Shown one piece after another: positions 10,640 to 22,300 of a DNA stretch of 64,000 bases (position 1 is its first letter; each line of letters opens with the position of its first letter). The stretch comes from Astragalus membranaceus (taxonomy: Eukaryota; Streptophyta; Magnoliopsida; Fabales; Fabaceae). The stretch is taken from assembly GCA_039519185.1 (NCBI GenBank), contig CM076847.1:77339747-77403746 (forward strand), written 5' to 3'. The position numbers were made by a program, and so were the translations under genes. Below the pieces are notes generated by a model. The model was not told where the DNA came from. It saw only the letters and a list, made by a program, of their open reading frames with translations, and ran no database searches.

Positions 10640-10960
10640 TACACTGTGTCACATCAATAACATTAGCTGAGACAGTACTGCCAACTTGTTTAAGAATCCA
10701 AATTCCCCCAGACTGCCCTCTAGCTTCCACCACAACAACTTTACTGTATTCGACCTTTCTCTAGAATAAAAGAGTAATATCAAAAGCACCATGAGTTTCC
10801 ATTATAATTAAAAAAGTAGGAGGGTATTTCCAAATAATTTCCAACAAATGTCTTTTAGCTTTATTATTAAGAGCTCCCCAAATGTTCCAGAGTAGAGATA
10901 CCTCTTTGCAGCCTATCATTGTAGAGTGGTTAATCACAATCCCATACAGGGAAATCAAAA
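10640..10960 (-). pseudogene. LINE endonuclease N-terminal fragment
   Basis: On the minus strand the reading LLWNIWGALNNKAKR followed by LLEIIWKYPPTFLIIMETHG matches the start of the AP-endonuclease domain of plant L1-like LINEs (usual forms SWNCRG.. and ..METK). After a frame change near 10770 it continues toward KVVVVEARGQSGGIW. It stops abruptly at about 10650 where the LTR-like block begins, so only about 100 residues remain and no RT follows. It is a different LINE from the one at 14693-27986. Confidence 0.65.
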
Positions 10961-12540
10961 CTCCTATTCAGGAAAATCAACACCTTATAAAAAAGGGGAA
11001 ATCATAACATGAGTGGAGCAGCACTAGATTAGTTACAGTCCCTCATCATAAATTAGCAGGCAGATGCATCAACGAAAAGAACCTGAAGCGGCACAAAAAA
11101 AAGCAACGAGGAACAATATGTAAACAGGCTATGTTTGATGGATAAATAGATTACAAACCATAGAGCGGAGGTCGCAAACACTGAGAAGAGGAACCCAAAA
11201 TAAGCCTTCAATGCGCACCTTAAGCAATTATCCAACGCTCTGAAGAGGAAAATTAGCGAGCATCAACACAGTCCCCTTCCATCAAGCATCAGATTACGAT
11301 GAACCAGATTCCAACGCAGCAATCACCGGCCGTCCCGACCCCAACACGGCGGCGCGAATCACTTGAGTTCCGCCTCAGAGCACCGACATCAATGGTAGGT
11401 GTACGAAGCAGTGACACTTAAAGCAACAATCTCTTTGTTGTGTAAAGAAGTGGCACTTGATTCAGGCATTTGTTTAGAAACTGCCGAAGGACAACTTCAT
11501 TCAAAATTGATCAATTTGGGAGTTCTGGTTTTCTTAGTTTGCAGTTCTGAACAATGTTTATAAAACTAAATCGAAGATCGAATAGCAAGATCTTCAAGTT
11601 AATGGTTCAATTATTCCATTTGAACCGAATGAATAATAAATAATTAAAAAAACTATTAAATTTTGAGGAAAAAGTAGATTAAGAAACCAAAAAATCATTT
11701 CGAACGGTTCAACTTGACTCAATTGACGGTTAAAAGTAGTCTAATCGTGGTTTAATTCGGGTCAACCAAATTATGGTCGGCTCTACCAGCCTGCAATCCA
11801 ATTGGCGTTTGAGCCAATCATTAAACTATGCAGTTCTCAGTTCAATCGATTAAAGCATCTACGGCCTGCTCCAATTCTCACAACTCTGCTTCTGAGTAGT
11901 AACATTTTTTTTATCTTTACTTTCTTTTGAAAATACATTGAGGCACACATACATCATGTCAACTTTTGATAAAATCAAGAAAAATAGAGGCTTTTCAATG
12001 GAAAAGAAGGGAGAAAAATAACACGACGTGTATATATATATATATATATATAGCATTAGTGGAATGCAGCATACTGACAAAAACAATTTGCATTTGGCTC
12101 TCAATCAATATATGAACCACATTTCCATATAAATCACAAGAAACTAAAAATCAATACATTGTTAAGCAAGTTACTTTTGAGGCTGTTGTTCATACAATTT
12201 GTCTTAATACATTAATTTATGCTTTGAAATAATGACATGTTCTTGCACAATAAGAATTGTTATATTCTTTCAAATAGAAGTAAAGTAGCAACAACATTTG
12301 GATTTGGGGGAAGGGGTTAGGGACTGAAAAACATTAAAAATAATAAGTCATGACTGAGTAAAGACCAACATTAAAATGAACACAATAACTTTATTTTGTC
12401 ATCTTGGCTTGTAGTGAACGAAGGCCAATGACCTGTGGAGATGCTATTCTCTCATATTATCATTGAAAGGAAAAGTATTCGTTTTTACACAAAATATGTA
12501 CAATATCGTTACTTTTATTATTATTGACGTGGAAATAATT
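10961..12540. other. No gene recognised; AT-rich, possible decayed repeat
   Basis: Only short shadow ORFs. 11041-11400 is GC-richer and could be LINE 5' leader on the minus strand, unproven. 11570-11860 has many GGTTCAA and TCAATTG motifs reminiscent of small hAT-like elements, but I could not find matching ends. Confidence 0.3.
12031..12052. repeat. (TA)11 microsatellite
   Basis: A simple TA dinucleotide run of 22 bases preceded by GTG. Confidence 0.95.
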
Positions 12541-12610
12541 TCATTAGGACCCTCCTAAGTCAGAGGCCAAGGCAAAGACAATACAAGGAGCAAATAGTAG
12601 GAGAGTTTAC

Positions 12611-13147
12611 CTAAACAAATTTAGCTAAAATATGGGCTACAACATTGCCCTCTCGTCTAACATGTAATAATTCAAGAGACCTAAACTTCTTTAATAAGTT
12701 GGTACACTCAAATAAAATTTTATCAGAGTAATAACACAAAGCTCTCAAATTCTTCATTTCCTTTATCAATTCCAAGAAGTCTGATTCAACCTGTATTTCA
12801 AAAAATCCCATGTCAAGTGCAAAATTAAGAGCATAACGCATCCCAATTGCCCCGACTAAAAAAGGGTCTAATGGAGCTTTAATTGACCACATGGCAGCAG
12901 CAAAAACATCACCTAGTTGGTCTCGAATAATAGTTCCAATTCCCCAAATTCCATTAGATGGTCCAACAACATCAACATTTAATTTATAAAAATCTGCAGG
13001 TGGTTGTATCCAAAGGCCAGACGCTAATTCAATGGGCATAGATGGTAACAATGTGTAGACCTTGGGCCGAGATGGATGGCTTAAAGTCAGTGATGATATT
13101 GAATGTTTTTTGTAAGACTTCATCCACCAACAATTGTTTGGCTTCAA
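12611..13147 (-). pseudogene. LINE-type RNase H domain fragment
   Basis: An open stretch of about 178 codons. It reads WIQPPADFYKLNVDVVGPSN then GIWGIGTIIRDQLGDVFAAA, later VESDFLELI and REGNVVAHILAK, which is the RNase H fold carried at the C-terminus of plant L1-like LINEs. The first Asp (LNVD) and the third acidic position (ESD) are visible. The usual glutamate of the middle helix (family form ..EA.AL..) is replaced by Gly in VGAIGMRYAL, so catalysis is doubtful. Upstream RT is absent. The N-terminal half is duplicated at 13622-13899. Confidence 0.7.
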
Positions 13148-13621
13148 AACAATGCTTGTTCCTCACCCACCACAAAGAATATACCAAAAATATAAAACTT
13201 TGTTGTTATTTTGCAAGAAAAAATGCTAATAAAACAGAAAAATTAAAAAATAGTTTAAATTGTAAAGTTGAGCTATCCAGATTTTATTACAAAACAAATA
13301 AAAAAATACAAAAACGAAAAAATTACATAAAAGAGGTAAAAAGTAAAAAGGTAAAATTAAATGTTTAAAAGAGCAAACAGTACCAAAAAAAATGGTTCTA
13401 AAAAACCTACTCTAGATAAAGTTTGAAAAGGTAAAATTTTATAAACTAAAAAAAAAATTATTGAGAAAATGAGTTTTTAAGGGAAGATATAAAAAAAAAG
13501 TTTCAAAAACAAAATGAAATGAGTATATAAAAACAAATTTCAAAATAAATTCTCAAAAACCTAATCAATATAAATGAATAAAAAACGTAAGAATTTATAA
13601 ACTAAAAAAATGAGAAATGGT
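12903..13621. repeat. Tandem duplication, copy 1 (~720 bp)
   Basis: It begins at ACATCACCTAGTTGGTCTCG in the RNase H fragment and runs through the AT-rich tract 13200-13612. The same order of sequence resumes at 13622 and, after two later insertions, finishes at 28374. This copy preserves both empty target sites: one CCCACCAC at about 13152, and AAACTTTGTTGTT at about 13197. Confidence 0.8.
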
Positions 13622-13899
13622 CTGAAAAACATCACCTGGTTGGTCTCTAAAAACAGTTCTAATTCCCCAAATTCCATTAGATGGTCCAACAACATCATTT
13701 AAGTTATAAAAATCTGCAGGTGGTTGTATCCAAGAAACAAGGCCAGACGCAAATTCAATGGGCATAGACAGTAACAATCTGTAGACATTGGGGCGAGATG
13801 GATGGCTTAAAATCAATGATGATATTGAATGTTTTTTGTAAGACTTCATCCACCCACAATTGTTTGGCTTCAAAACAATGCTTGTTCCTCCCCCACCAC
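13622..13899 (-). pseudogene. LINE RNase H fragment, duplicated copy
   Basis: Copy 2 of the N-terminal half of the 12611-13147 fragment. The same residues are seen (KPNNC.WMKSYKKHSISS, SHPSRPNVY, WIQPPADFYNLNDVVG) with small changes, including a loss that turns LNVD into LND and removes the first catalytic context. It is cut off at 13899 by an hAT insertion; the flank continues at 14651. Confidence 0.7.
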
Positions 13900-14650
13900 T
13901 AGAGCTGTCAATTTGGGCCCGGCCCATTGGGCCGGCCCAAAGGCCCGATTTTTTGGTTGGGCCTGGGCTCTAAAATTAGTAGCCCAAAATCAACAGTATC
14001 TTTTTTGGCCCGGCCCGATGGGCCCGATGATAGTATTGGGCCGGGTCGGGTCGGCCCGATGGGCTACGGGCCGGCCCGTTACTTTTTTGTTTTAGTTTTA
14101 AAATTTTAAAATATGGTCCAATAAAAAATGGAGCAATTTTTTAAAGTAAAAAAAAATAAAAAAGTAAATAAATTTTGTGTAAATCTCTAATATTCATCTG
14201 TTTGTGTAAATCTCTAATAAAAAAGTAAAGAAAATAGAGCAATTTTTTTAAGGAAATGAAGCAATTTTGTGTAAATCTCTAATATTTCTCTGTTTGTATT
14301 GTACCCGTCATGTCCAATGAAATAAAGGAAAAAGGTTAATTAAAGTTAGCAAGCACTAAAGTACTGCGAAATTGTAAACTACACCGTGGAAGTCATAAAT
14401 TGTATCAGCTCCATATTTTAACGAGACATTAAAACTATTTTTGTCAAAATTCTAAAAAGTCAATGATTTGTGGCCCGTTGGGTTGGCCCATTGGGCTGGC
14501 CCGTTGGCCCATGGGCTGGTGGTGAGTGGGCTCGGGCCGTAAATTTTGCAGCCCATCAAAATATCGGGCCGACCCGGCCCGGCCCGTATACGCTGTTTGG
14601 CCCGATGGGCCGGGACGGGCGGGCCCAAACCCGGCCCATTGACAGCTCTA
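13900..14650. mobile_element. Non-autonomous hAT element, 751 bp, TSD CCCACCAC
   Basis: Perfect 13-bp terminal inverted repeats TAGAGCTGTCAAT at 13900-13912 and in reverse at 14638-14650. An 8-bp direct repeat CCCACCAC lies at 13892-13899 and 14651-14658. TSDs of 8 bp are the hAT hallmark. Both ends are rich in GGCCCG-type subterminal repeats and the middle is AT-rich. There is no transposase ORF, so it needs a transposase from elsewhere. The paralogous copy at about 13149-13160 shows the uninterrupted target. Confidence 0.92.
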
Positions 14651-14699
14651 CCCACCACAAAGATTTTACCAAAGATATAGAACTTTGTTGTTTTTTTTT

Positions 14700-15470
14700 A
14701 CAAAAGAAGTCTAGTTCATTTCATTATGAATAATATGGGAAACACAAGCTGGAATGTGAAAAAAAGTATGAGAAGAAACATAAGACAAGGCTACCATTGC
14801 AAGACTATGAGCGACCTTGTTGGTTTCTCTCCTAGAGAACTCCACATGGGAGTTTAAATTAAAAAAAGCAAAAGATTACCTACAAGCAAACAAAATACAA
14901 CCATAATCCGACACCGTAGGTAACGATCTATGAAAATGACCAACAACAATCTTGGCATCGAGCTCAAATATAACATCTTTGAAGTGAAGATCCTGAACCC
15001 AATCCATAGCAAATAACAACCCCAAAGCTTCTCCTTTGTAAACATCTAGGACAGGTGCGTAAGATTGTATATTTGCAGCTACAAAGACACCACAGTCATT
15101 TCTAATACACATGCCAAAACCCACCTTATTACCATCCAAATCAAAAGCCGCATCTACATTACATTTCAACACACATGGAGGTGGCGGGTTCCAACCAAGA
15201 GGCGCTGAAATAGAGGAAGAAGCTGGTTGCAAATTAGTAGGCCGATGAGAAGGAATTTGAGCAGATTGCCAATCTCTAAGAAATTGGTTCCCTCGCAAGA
15301 TAATGGTAGATGCAGCGTCTCTGATATTCTTCCACACTCACTGATTCCGGCTTGACCAAATACTCCACAAAGTCATACGAAAAGCCATCCTATCATCGCC
15401 ATTCAATTGATTGAAAACCTGAAAAAAGAATTTGTTAGCAAAAAAAGTTGTTGCTGTTGCGCCTGAAACA
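14700..15470 (-). pseudogene. LINE RNase H domain (3' end of ORF2)
   Basis: The main open stretch is 15337-14876: PPPPCVLKCNVDAAFDLDGN, GFGMCIRND, GEALGLLFAMDWVQDL, FELDAKIVV. The three acidic positions of RNase H are present (CNVD, GEAL, FELD). A TAA after FACR breaks it, after which the same frame continues with ETNKVAHSLAM to a terminal stop near 14705. Upstream, a TGA after WSSRNQ separates it from the preceding linker (~15470-15350). It is therefore the C-terminus of the LINE whose RT lies at 24-25.5 kb. Confidence 0.8.
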
Positions 15471-15474
15471 GTCC

Positions 15475-16614
15475 ATATTAAAACAATTACACTAACTCAA
15501 CAAGATGACATAAAAACAAAGATTCAAAAACAAATTGAATATAAAAACTAGTTTCAAAAGATGGTTTAAAAAACCTAGTCTAGGTAAATGGATTTTGATA
15601 GAGTCTAGGTAAATGGTTTGAAAAGTAAATCTTACTAAACTGAAAAAGATTTAGAAATGGTTTAAAAAAACTTTTTCAGAACAACATTTTCAACATAAAA
15701 TATTTAAAAAAATTAAAAACAAGTTCCAAAAATTTAAAAAAGTAAAATCTTCTAAATGAAAAATAATCAAGCCGATTCCTCTGGGCTCCAGTCCCAAAGA
15801 TAGTGATTCAAAGAAATACTTGCATTAGGAAAAGCTTATTATGAACAAATTGAAATGAGTATATACAAACCAGTTTCAAAAAATGGTTCTTCAAAACCTA
15901 CTCAAGATAAATGGTGTGAAAAAGGAAAACTTTATAAACTAAAAAAGATTTAGAGGGTCTAAGAAAACTAAAGTTGTTAAGAACAAAAAGAAAATATAAA
16001 AACAAAGTTTCAAACACAAATTGAAATGAGTATATATAAAAACCAGTTTCATAAAAAGTTCTCAAAAACCTAGTCAAGATAAATGAATAGAAAAAGTACG
16101 ACTTTATAAACTAAATAAAATAGGAAGAATCTGAAAAAAAAACAAAGATTTTGAAGACAACATATTTTTATCGTAAGATACAAAAATAAAGTTTTTAAAA
16201 ACAGGTTAGAAAAATAAGCAAGTTCCAAAAACTGATTATCAAAAAACTATTAATAGTTTGAAAAGGTGAAATTTTCTAAATGAGAAAAGATTTAGTAGCT
16301 AACCACACACAAATGTTCAAAAACAAATTGAACATAAAAACCAGCTTCAAAAGATGGTTCAATAAACCTAGACTAGATAAATGGTTTGAAAAAGTAAAAC
16401 TTTATAAACACAAAAACGTTTCGAAAGGGTCTAAAAAAAAGTTTTTCCAAACAAAAGTTGTAACTTGAAATATTAAAAATAAGTTTAAAAAACAATCCTA
16501 AAAAAGTAAGTAAAAACAAATTCCAAAAATTGGTTCTCAAAAATCTAGTTTTTATAGAGTTTGAAAAAGCTAAATCTTCTAAATGAGAAATAATCAAATC
16601 ACTATTGTTGATCA
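15475..16614. repeat. AT-rich degenerate repeat tract
   Basis: It is built of recurring phrases: GGTTCTCAAAAACCTAGT, AGATAAATGGTTTGAAAAAG, TTTATAAACTAAAAAAGATT, TTAGAAAGGGTCTAAAAA, GTTTTTGAGAACAAAAG. Phrases recur irregularly every ~170-300 bases. No ORF of note. The same family occurs at nine other places in this window. Confidence 0.7.
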
Positions 16615-18047
16615 TGTTAAATCTTATTTGCTAGAATAACAGGCTTAATACGTATTGGTAGACGCTGACAAGGATACGAGTCATCAAATCATTTCTAATT
16701 AATGTGTTAGATCCTCCTTGTACTATATATAGGTATTACTTGTATATTGTTACTCACTCAATAATATAGAATCACCTTATTCCACAGTTTCACCATGTCT
16801 CTCTTTCTTTTTCGCTTTCAACTTGGTATCTAGAGCCAATTGAGAGGCAACCCTAAAACCGTGCTTACCCGCGTCCCGTCACATCTCCGGCTGCCGCTTC
16901 ACTCGCCAGACTCGCCTCTCCTTGCTGGTTCCAGATCTTCCCTTACTTTTCAGTTTTGAGCAACGATTGGACGTGTTACTGTACAAACAACCCTTTCTCT
17001 TTCCTATTTGTGACATTTTCTCTCTCTCCTGTGACTGACCCATGACGTCTACCGACATCTTCAAGCCTAAGGCTACTCTGTTCACAAAGTTGTGACTTCT
17101 CTTTCTACGGAGGTATTTGGTGATTTCAGTTATTACACATGGGTGTTTAGACTAATTTGGAGGATGATATTTGTGATATTGAGAATAATTTTAGCCATGA
17201 CATTACCTATTGTCACTTAGGATCTGTTTCTATTGAGAGCTATTGGATTTGAAGACTTTGTCAAATGGTTTGAGCACAACCAAAACTCTGGATCCACTAC
17301 TTTGGTCGCACACACTGGTAATTCTTCTGCTTGTGCAACTAAATCTTCCATTGGTCCTTAGGTCCTTGATTCTAGGGCATCTGACCACATATCTGGTAAT
17401 AAGTCTCTTTTTCTCCTCTCTTTCTACATCTGGTTATTTACCAATTGTAACCTCAGCTAATGGTTCTCAAACACAAGTACAAGGAATAGGTAGTGCTCGC
17501 ATTTCTCCTTCCTTGTCAGTTGATTCTGTTCTTTATATACCCTGAGTGTCCATTTAATTTGATTTCTGTAAGTCGCTTAACTCGTTCTCATAAATGCAAT
17601 GTTACCTTTACTGAAGATGATTTTACCTTGCAGGACCGAAATTCGGGAAAGATGATCGGCATCAGATATGACTCTAATGGCCTGTACCATTTTTCTTCCT
17701 CACCTCGAGTGTGCTCTACCACAGATTCCCCTCTCACTATACATGCTCAACTGGGTCATCCTAGTCTTACTAAACTTCAACAATTGGTACCTAACCTCGC
17801 TAAATTATCCAGCTAACAGTGTGAATCATGTCAACTAGGTAAACAAACTCGTAGTCAGTTCCCAAATCGAGTCAATAAACGAGCTTCATCCCCCTTTGCT
17901 TTAGTTCACACTGATGTTTGGGGTCCTTCTCGCACTCGTTCCACTTTAGGGTGCAAATGCTTTGTTACTTTATTGATGATTTTTCCCGTTGCACCTGGTT
18001 GTTCTTAATGAAAAATAGGTCTGAGTTATTCTATACTTTTGAACAAA
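16615..18047 (+). pseudogene. Truncated, decayed Ty1/copia: 5' LTR to integrase
   Basis: A probable 5' LTR starts TGTTAAATC at 16615, has a TATATATAG box near 16723, and is followed by the primer-site-like TGGTATCTAGAGCC (~16835). Most of gag is missing. From 17240 broken frames give the protease region (VLDSRASDHISG, with the usual DSGA changed to DSRA), the pre-integrase domain (HAQLGHPSLTKLQQL, CESCQLGKQTR) and the integrase start (HTDVWGPSRT, FIDDFSRCTWLFLMKNRSE). Stops occur at about 17360, 17545 and 17814. It ends at about 18047, directly fused to minus-strand LINE sequence. RT, RNase H and the 3' LTR are gone. Confidence 0.75.
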
Positions 18048-18985
18048 TGAACATTTGTTTCATCAGCATCACCACAACACGGACACACCGAAGGGACAAC
18101 CATACCACGCCCAGCAAGCATTGCCCGAACAGGTAAACAATTCCTGCTCAACCTCCAAAGAAAGGATTTAACTTTAGGTGGCAACTTCAATCCCCATAAC
18201 AAGTTCCAATTAGCATCAACACGAAAATGAGAAGTTTGGACAACATTTTCCATTGCAAACGATAAGCGCTTCTCACTGAATAGTTTCCGGATTTCTCACC
18301 CGTCCAAAACAACGAATCCCAAGTGATACAAGGTAATGGAGGAGTGTTGAGAATAGCGTTACAAGAATTATCATAAAAAAGAAAGCGTACCAAAGGTTCA
18401 TTCCAAGATTTCCTCCCACTAATCAGCACATAATCTACCCGGAGAAGCAGATTAAAAAGATGCGACTGCCTTGGCTTCACAAGTACCCTACTAGGCGTCC
18501 ACTTATTATCAAACAAAGAAATACTCACACCCGTGCCAATACTCCAAGAAGCACCAACATGTAAAACCGGTTGGGATTCAACAATACTAATCCAAACAAA
18601 GCTCCCATTGTTTCGTTTAGAAGCATTCAATACATCGCAATGGGGATAATATTTGGCTTTATATAATCGAGACACCAACAAATTAGGTTGACTTTGAAGG
18701 CGCCACGCTTGTTTACCCAATAAAGCCAAATTGAAGGCTTTGAGGTTTCTAAAGCCCAAACCACTGTCACCTTTGGGCACGCAAAGCCGATTCCAAGACA
18801 TCCACCGAATCCCTTTATTACGATTATCGCTGCCACCCCACCAAAAGCCATTCAACAATCACTCAATTTCATCAATCAAGATAGATGGGATTAAGAATAG
18901 GCTCATAAAATAAGTAGGGATAGATTGTAAGACTGATTTAATCATTACCTCATTTCCCGCTTTAGGGAGCATCCTCCCTCCCCAT
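18048..18985 (-). pseudogene. LINE ORF2, linker and zinc-finger (zf-RVT) region
   Basis: The reading from 18980 downward gives GRMLPKAGNEVMIKSVLQSI, a TGA before LLNGFWWGG (18858), then GIRWMSWNRLCVPKGDSGLG and QAWRLQSQPNLLVSRLYKAK. A frame change near 18250 leads to LLWGLKLPPKVKSFLWRLSR and VCPCCGDADETNVHLF, the cysteine-rich zf-RVT motif. The piece continues the RT at 24101 across the young copia and is cut at 18047. The missing link to RNase H (about 50 residues by family comparison) was lost with the 15475-18047 material. Confidence 0.82.
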
Positions 18986-19293
18986 TGTAAGAGTAGCAAT
19001 TAATAGAGCAAACACTGTTAGCTTAGGGTGCACTTTTGTGCACCAGTGTTGCAGAGAATTACTGCACTTCAATTCTTCTAGAAGTAAATCTGTTTTAGTT
19101 AATTTCTAATCTAAACAGAATTGTAAAGTTAGTTGCAACTGTGCACACGTTAGCTAGTTGAGGTGCACAGGTTAACAAAAAGTATATATACTCATCTGTG
19201 TAATAGAACTATTCAGTGAAAAATAATAAAACAGAAACAGAGTTTCACTCCTCTCTTTCTTCTCTCTCTCTATGAACTCTATTACATTTTACA
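18986..19293 (+). repeat. 5' LTR of copia 18986-24100
   Basis: 308 bp with an internal GTGCACTTTTGTGCAC inverted repeat (~19029), TATATATA at 19184-19191 as a TATA candidate, and a pyrimidine-rich CTCTCTTTCTTCTCTC block before the end. Confidence 0.93.
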
Positions 19294-19303
19294 TGGTATC
19301 AGA
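19294..19303 (+). promoter_or_regulatory. Primer-binding site
   Basis: TGGTATCAGA immediately after the 5' LTR, complementary to the 3' end of initiator tRNA-Met, as usual for plant copia. Confidence 0.85.
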
Positions 19304-19317
19304 AGATCACTAGATCC

Positions 19318-22300
19318 ACGGCGACCATCCCTGAACAAACTCCGTCACCGGAATCTACGCCGGTGACCGATCCCACTCCAATCTCTTCCGCGCCACCGCT
19401 ACAACCTTTAACTACGTTCACGTTAAAGATTTCCGATAAGCTTGATGAGAAAAACTTTCTCGTTTGGCGACAACAAGTCGAGCCAATGATCAACGCTCAC
19501 AATTTCTCACCAGCGCTGATCGAGAATCGCATCGCGAAAATCCTCTATACCGGAATTGGTTAAAGCAAGACCAATGGTTGCTGTCGTGGCTTCAATCGAC
19601 GCTTTCGAGTGCGATTATTCCACGAGTCCTCGGTTGCGCTCATTCGTTTCAGCTTTGGGAACGCCTTCACGACCATTTCCAGAAACTCACTCGCGCGAAG
19701 GCGAGACAGTTGCGCACTGAGTTACGCACAACGAATCTTGAATCGCGCACTGTGGAAGAGTATCTTCTTCGCATTAAATCTCTCGTCGATGCTCTTGCCT
19801 CAGTTGGAGATCCAATTCTGCCGGAGCAGCACATCGACGTCATTATCGAAGGTTTACCGGAAGAATATGCACCGGTGGTCTCTGTTATCGAAAGCAAATT
19901 TGAAGCGAATCAATTGGAAGAAGTGGAAGCTCTTCTCTTGGCACATGAGATGCGCTCGAGCAAATTCAAGAAGAAACTGCAATCAGACACTCTCTCCATC
20001 AATGTCACACACACTGCTGCTCCTTCTACCACACAAACTACAGAATCCACCACTTCTGCACCTGGTAATATTGTTCCTAACTCTAACTCTGATGGTTTTT
20101 ACAATTCTTCACCACAAACTGCCTTCAATGGTGGACGTGGAGGCCATGGTGGCCGAGGAGGCCGTGGTGGCCGGGGGCGTGGCCGCTTTGGCAACGTCCA
20201 ATGCCAAGTCTGTTTCAAATTCGGTCATCTTGCATCTATGTGTTACCATCGTTACAATCAGCATTTTCAGGCACAAATTCCCGTTGATTACCAAGGCTTC
20301 TCCAATCCATATCCTCAAAACACTTTTCCCAACCAGAACCCTAACTCTTTTGCATACCTTCAACCTCCTCCACTATACCAGAACACTTGGAACCGCCAAA
20401 TGTATGCACCTAGACCTCCCCCTCCACCACAACAACACCAGCAACAATTTCCCTATCCTCAAGCCTTAGTTACCACTGCCACACCCTCCACCAATTCCCA
20501 AACACAGATGCCATGGCACCCTGACACTGCAGCTTCTATCAGTGCAACATTACAGTCACAGAATATTCACCAACAGTCCCCCTTTGAAGGTCCAGATCAG
20601 ATTTACATAGGTAACGGACAAGGTTTGCTCGTTAAAACTTGTGGCTCATCCAGCTTCTCTTCTCCAATAAACCCTCAAGTGTCTTTGTGTTTAAGAAATC
20701 TTGTTCATGTACCTTCAATTACCAAAAATTTAATTAGTGTGAGTCGTTTTGCAGCTGATAATAATGTCTATTTTCAGTTTCATGCTAAACATTGTCTTGT
20801 GTTCTCTCAGGACACCAATGAACTCTTACTCCATGGTCCTGTTCGTGCTGACGGTCTATATGAGTTTCCTCCACTCAAGTTTCATCACTTGCCTCAAGTT
20901 TCATCACCTACTTCATCTGTTCCAGATTCACAAACTGCATCTGCCAATTCCACTGCAGCAAGCACAGTTTCTAGTCATACTCCTAGTATTAATACTGTTT
21001 CTGTATACCCCCCTTCCCCTAGTCTTAGGACCATATGGCACTTAAGGCTAGGCCATCCTAATCACAATTCTATGAACACTGTCTTCACCAAGTGTAATAT
21101 TCCTGTTTCTAATAAAGATATATCAGAGTTTTGTGCTGCATGTTGTATGGGTAAAGCCCACAAATTATATTCTCCACCATCTCAAACTACTTATACAACT
21201 CCTCTTGAACTAATATACAGTGACCTTTGGGGCCCTGCACCAACAGAATCCACCAATAAAGCACTTTACTATGTAACCTTTGTTGATGCAGCCACTAGGT
21301 TCACTTGGCTTTATCTCTTAAAAAGAAAATCAGAAACTCTAGACATTTTCAAACAGTTTAAAAACATGGTTGAATTACAATTTGGCTTACCTATCAAATC
21401 TGTCCAAACTGATTGGGGAGGGGAATTTAGACCTTTTTCCACATATCTTGCTGACCTTGGCATCATTCACCGCCTCATTTGTCCACACACTCACCACCAA
21501 AATGGTGTGGTGGAACGCAAACACAGACACATTGTAGACCTAAGCCTTTCCCTCCTTAGCCATGCTTCTCTACCATTAAAATTTTGGGATTTTGCTGTTC
21601 AAACTGCTGTCTATTTAATTAACAGACAGCCCTCAGCACCTCTAAACCACATACCTCCCTATACTGCTCTCTTTCACAAAGATCCTGACTATAATTTCTT
21701 AAAAGTTTTTGGTTGTGCTTGCTTCCCTCTCCTACGCCCATACAATGCACACAAGTTTGATTTTAGATCTCATGAATGTCTCTTTTTGGGTTATTCTACC
21801 TCTCATAAAGGATACAAATGTCTGTCTCCTAGTGGCAAACTCATAGTGTCAAAAGATGTCATCTTTAATGAGTCTCGTTTTCCTTATGTTGATCTCTTTG
21901 GTCCAAAATCATCACCTGCTTCCTTCTCTACAGCCCCTGTTACTCTCAGTCCTCTACCTATGGTCACTGCCACCAACCCAGCACCTTCATCATCTTCCAC
22001 CAATACTGTTACTGTTAACCAAACCTCACCCACAGCCAATGCAGCAACCACCTCACCTGTTCCAACACATTCTGCAACCCCTCCTATCACTGCAACTACA
22101 ACTAACACCACCACACCAACCACCAACCATACATCTACCTCTCAACCAACTAATACTCACTCCATGCAAACAAGATCAAAATCAGGTATCAATTTACCTA
22201 GACTCCATCCCTCTGTTCTCCTTACAACCACTGAACCTTCCTCAGTTAAACAAGCCCTCAAAGACCCCAAATGGCTTGCAGCAATGCAAGCTGAATTCAC

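Larger units (their letters stand above)
9431..10653 (-). repeat. LTR-like or unclassified repeat block
   Basis: No coding capacity. It contains two internal repeat arrays (separate entries) and a stretch (9538-9600) resembling the ACACCGTGATTTTTACG segment common in plant LTRs. Possible termini are TGATATCA (9479) and GTGTCACA (10646-10653), which read on the minus strand would give an LTR beginning TGTGAC. I find no matching TSD, so calling it a solo LTR is a guess. Confidence 0.35.

Noticed and set aside
13829..14109. Overlapping ORFs rich in Gly/Pro/Arg at the hAT end
   Set aside because: A by-product of GGCCCG subterminal repeats being readable in several frames.
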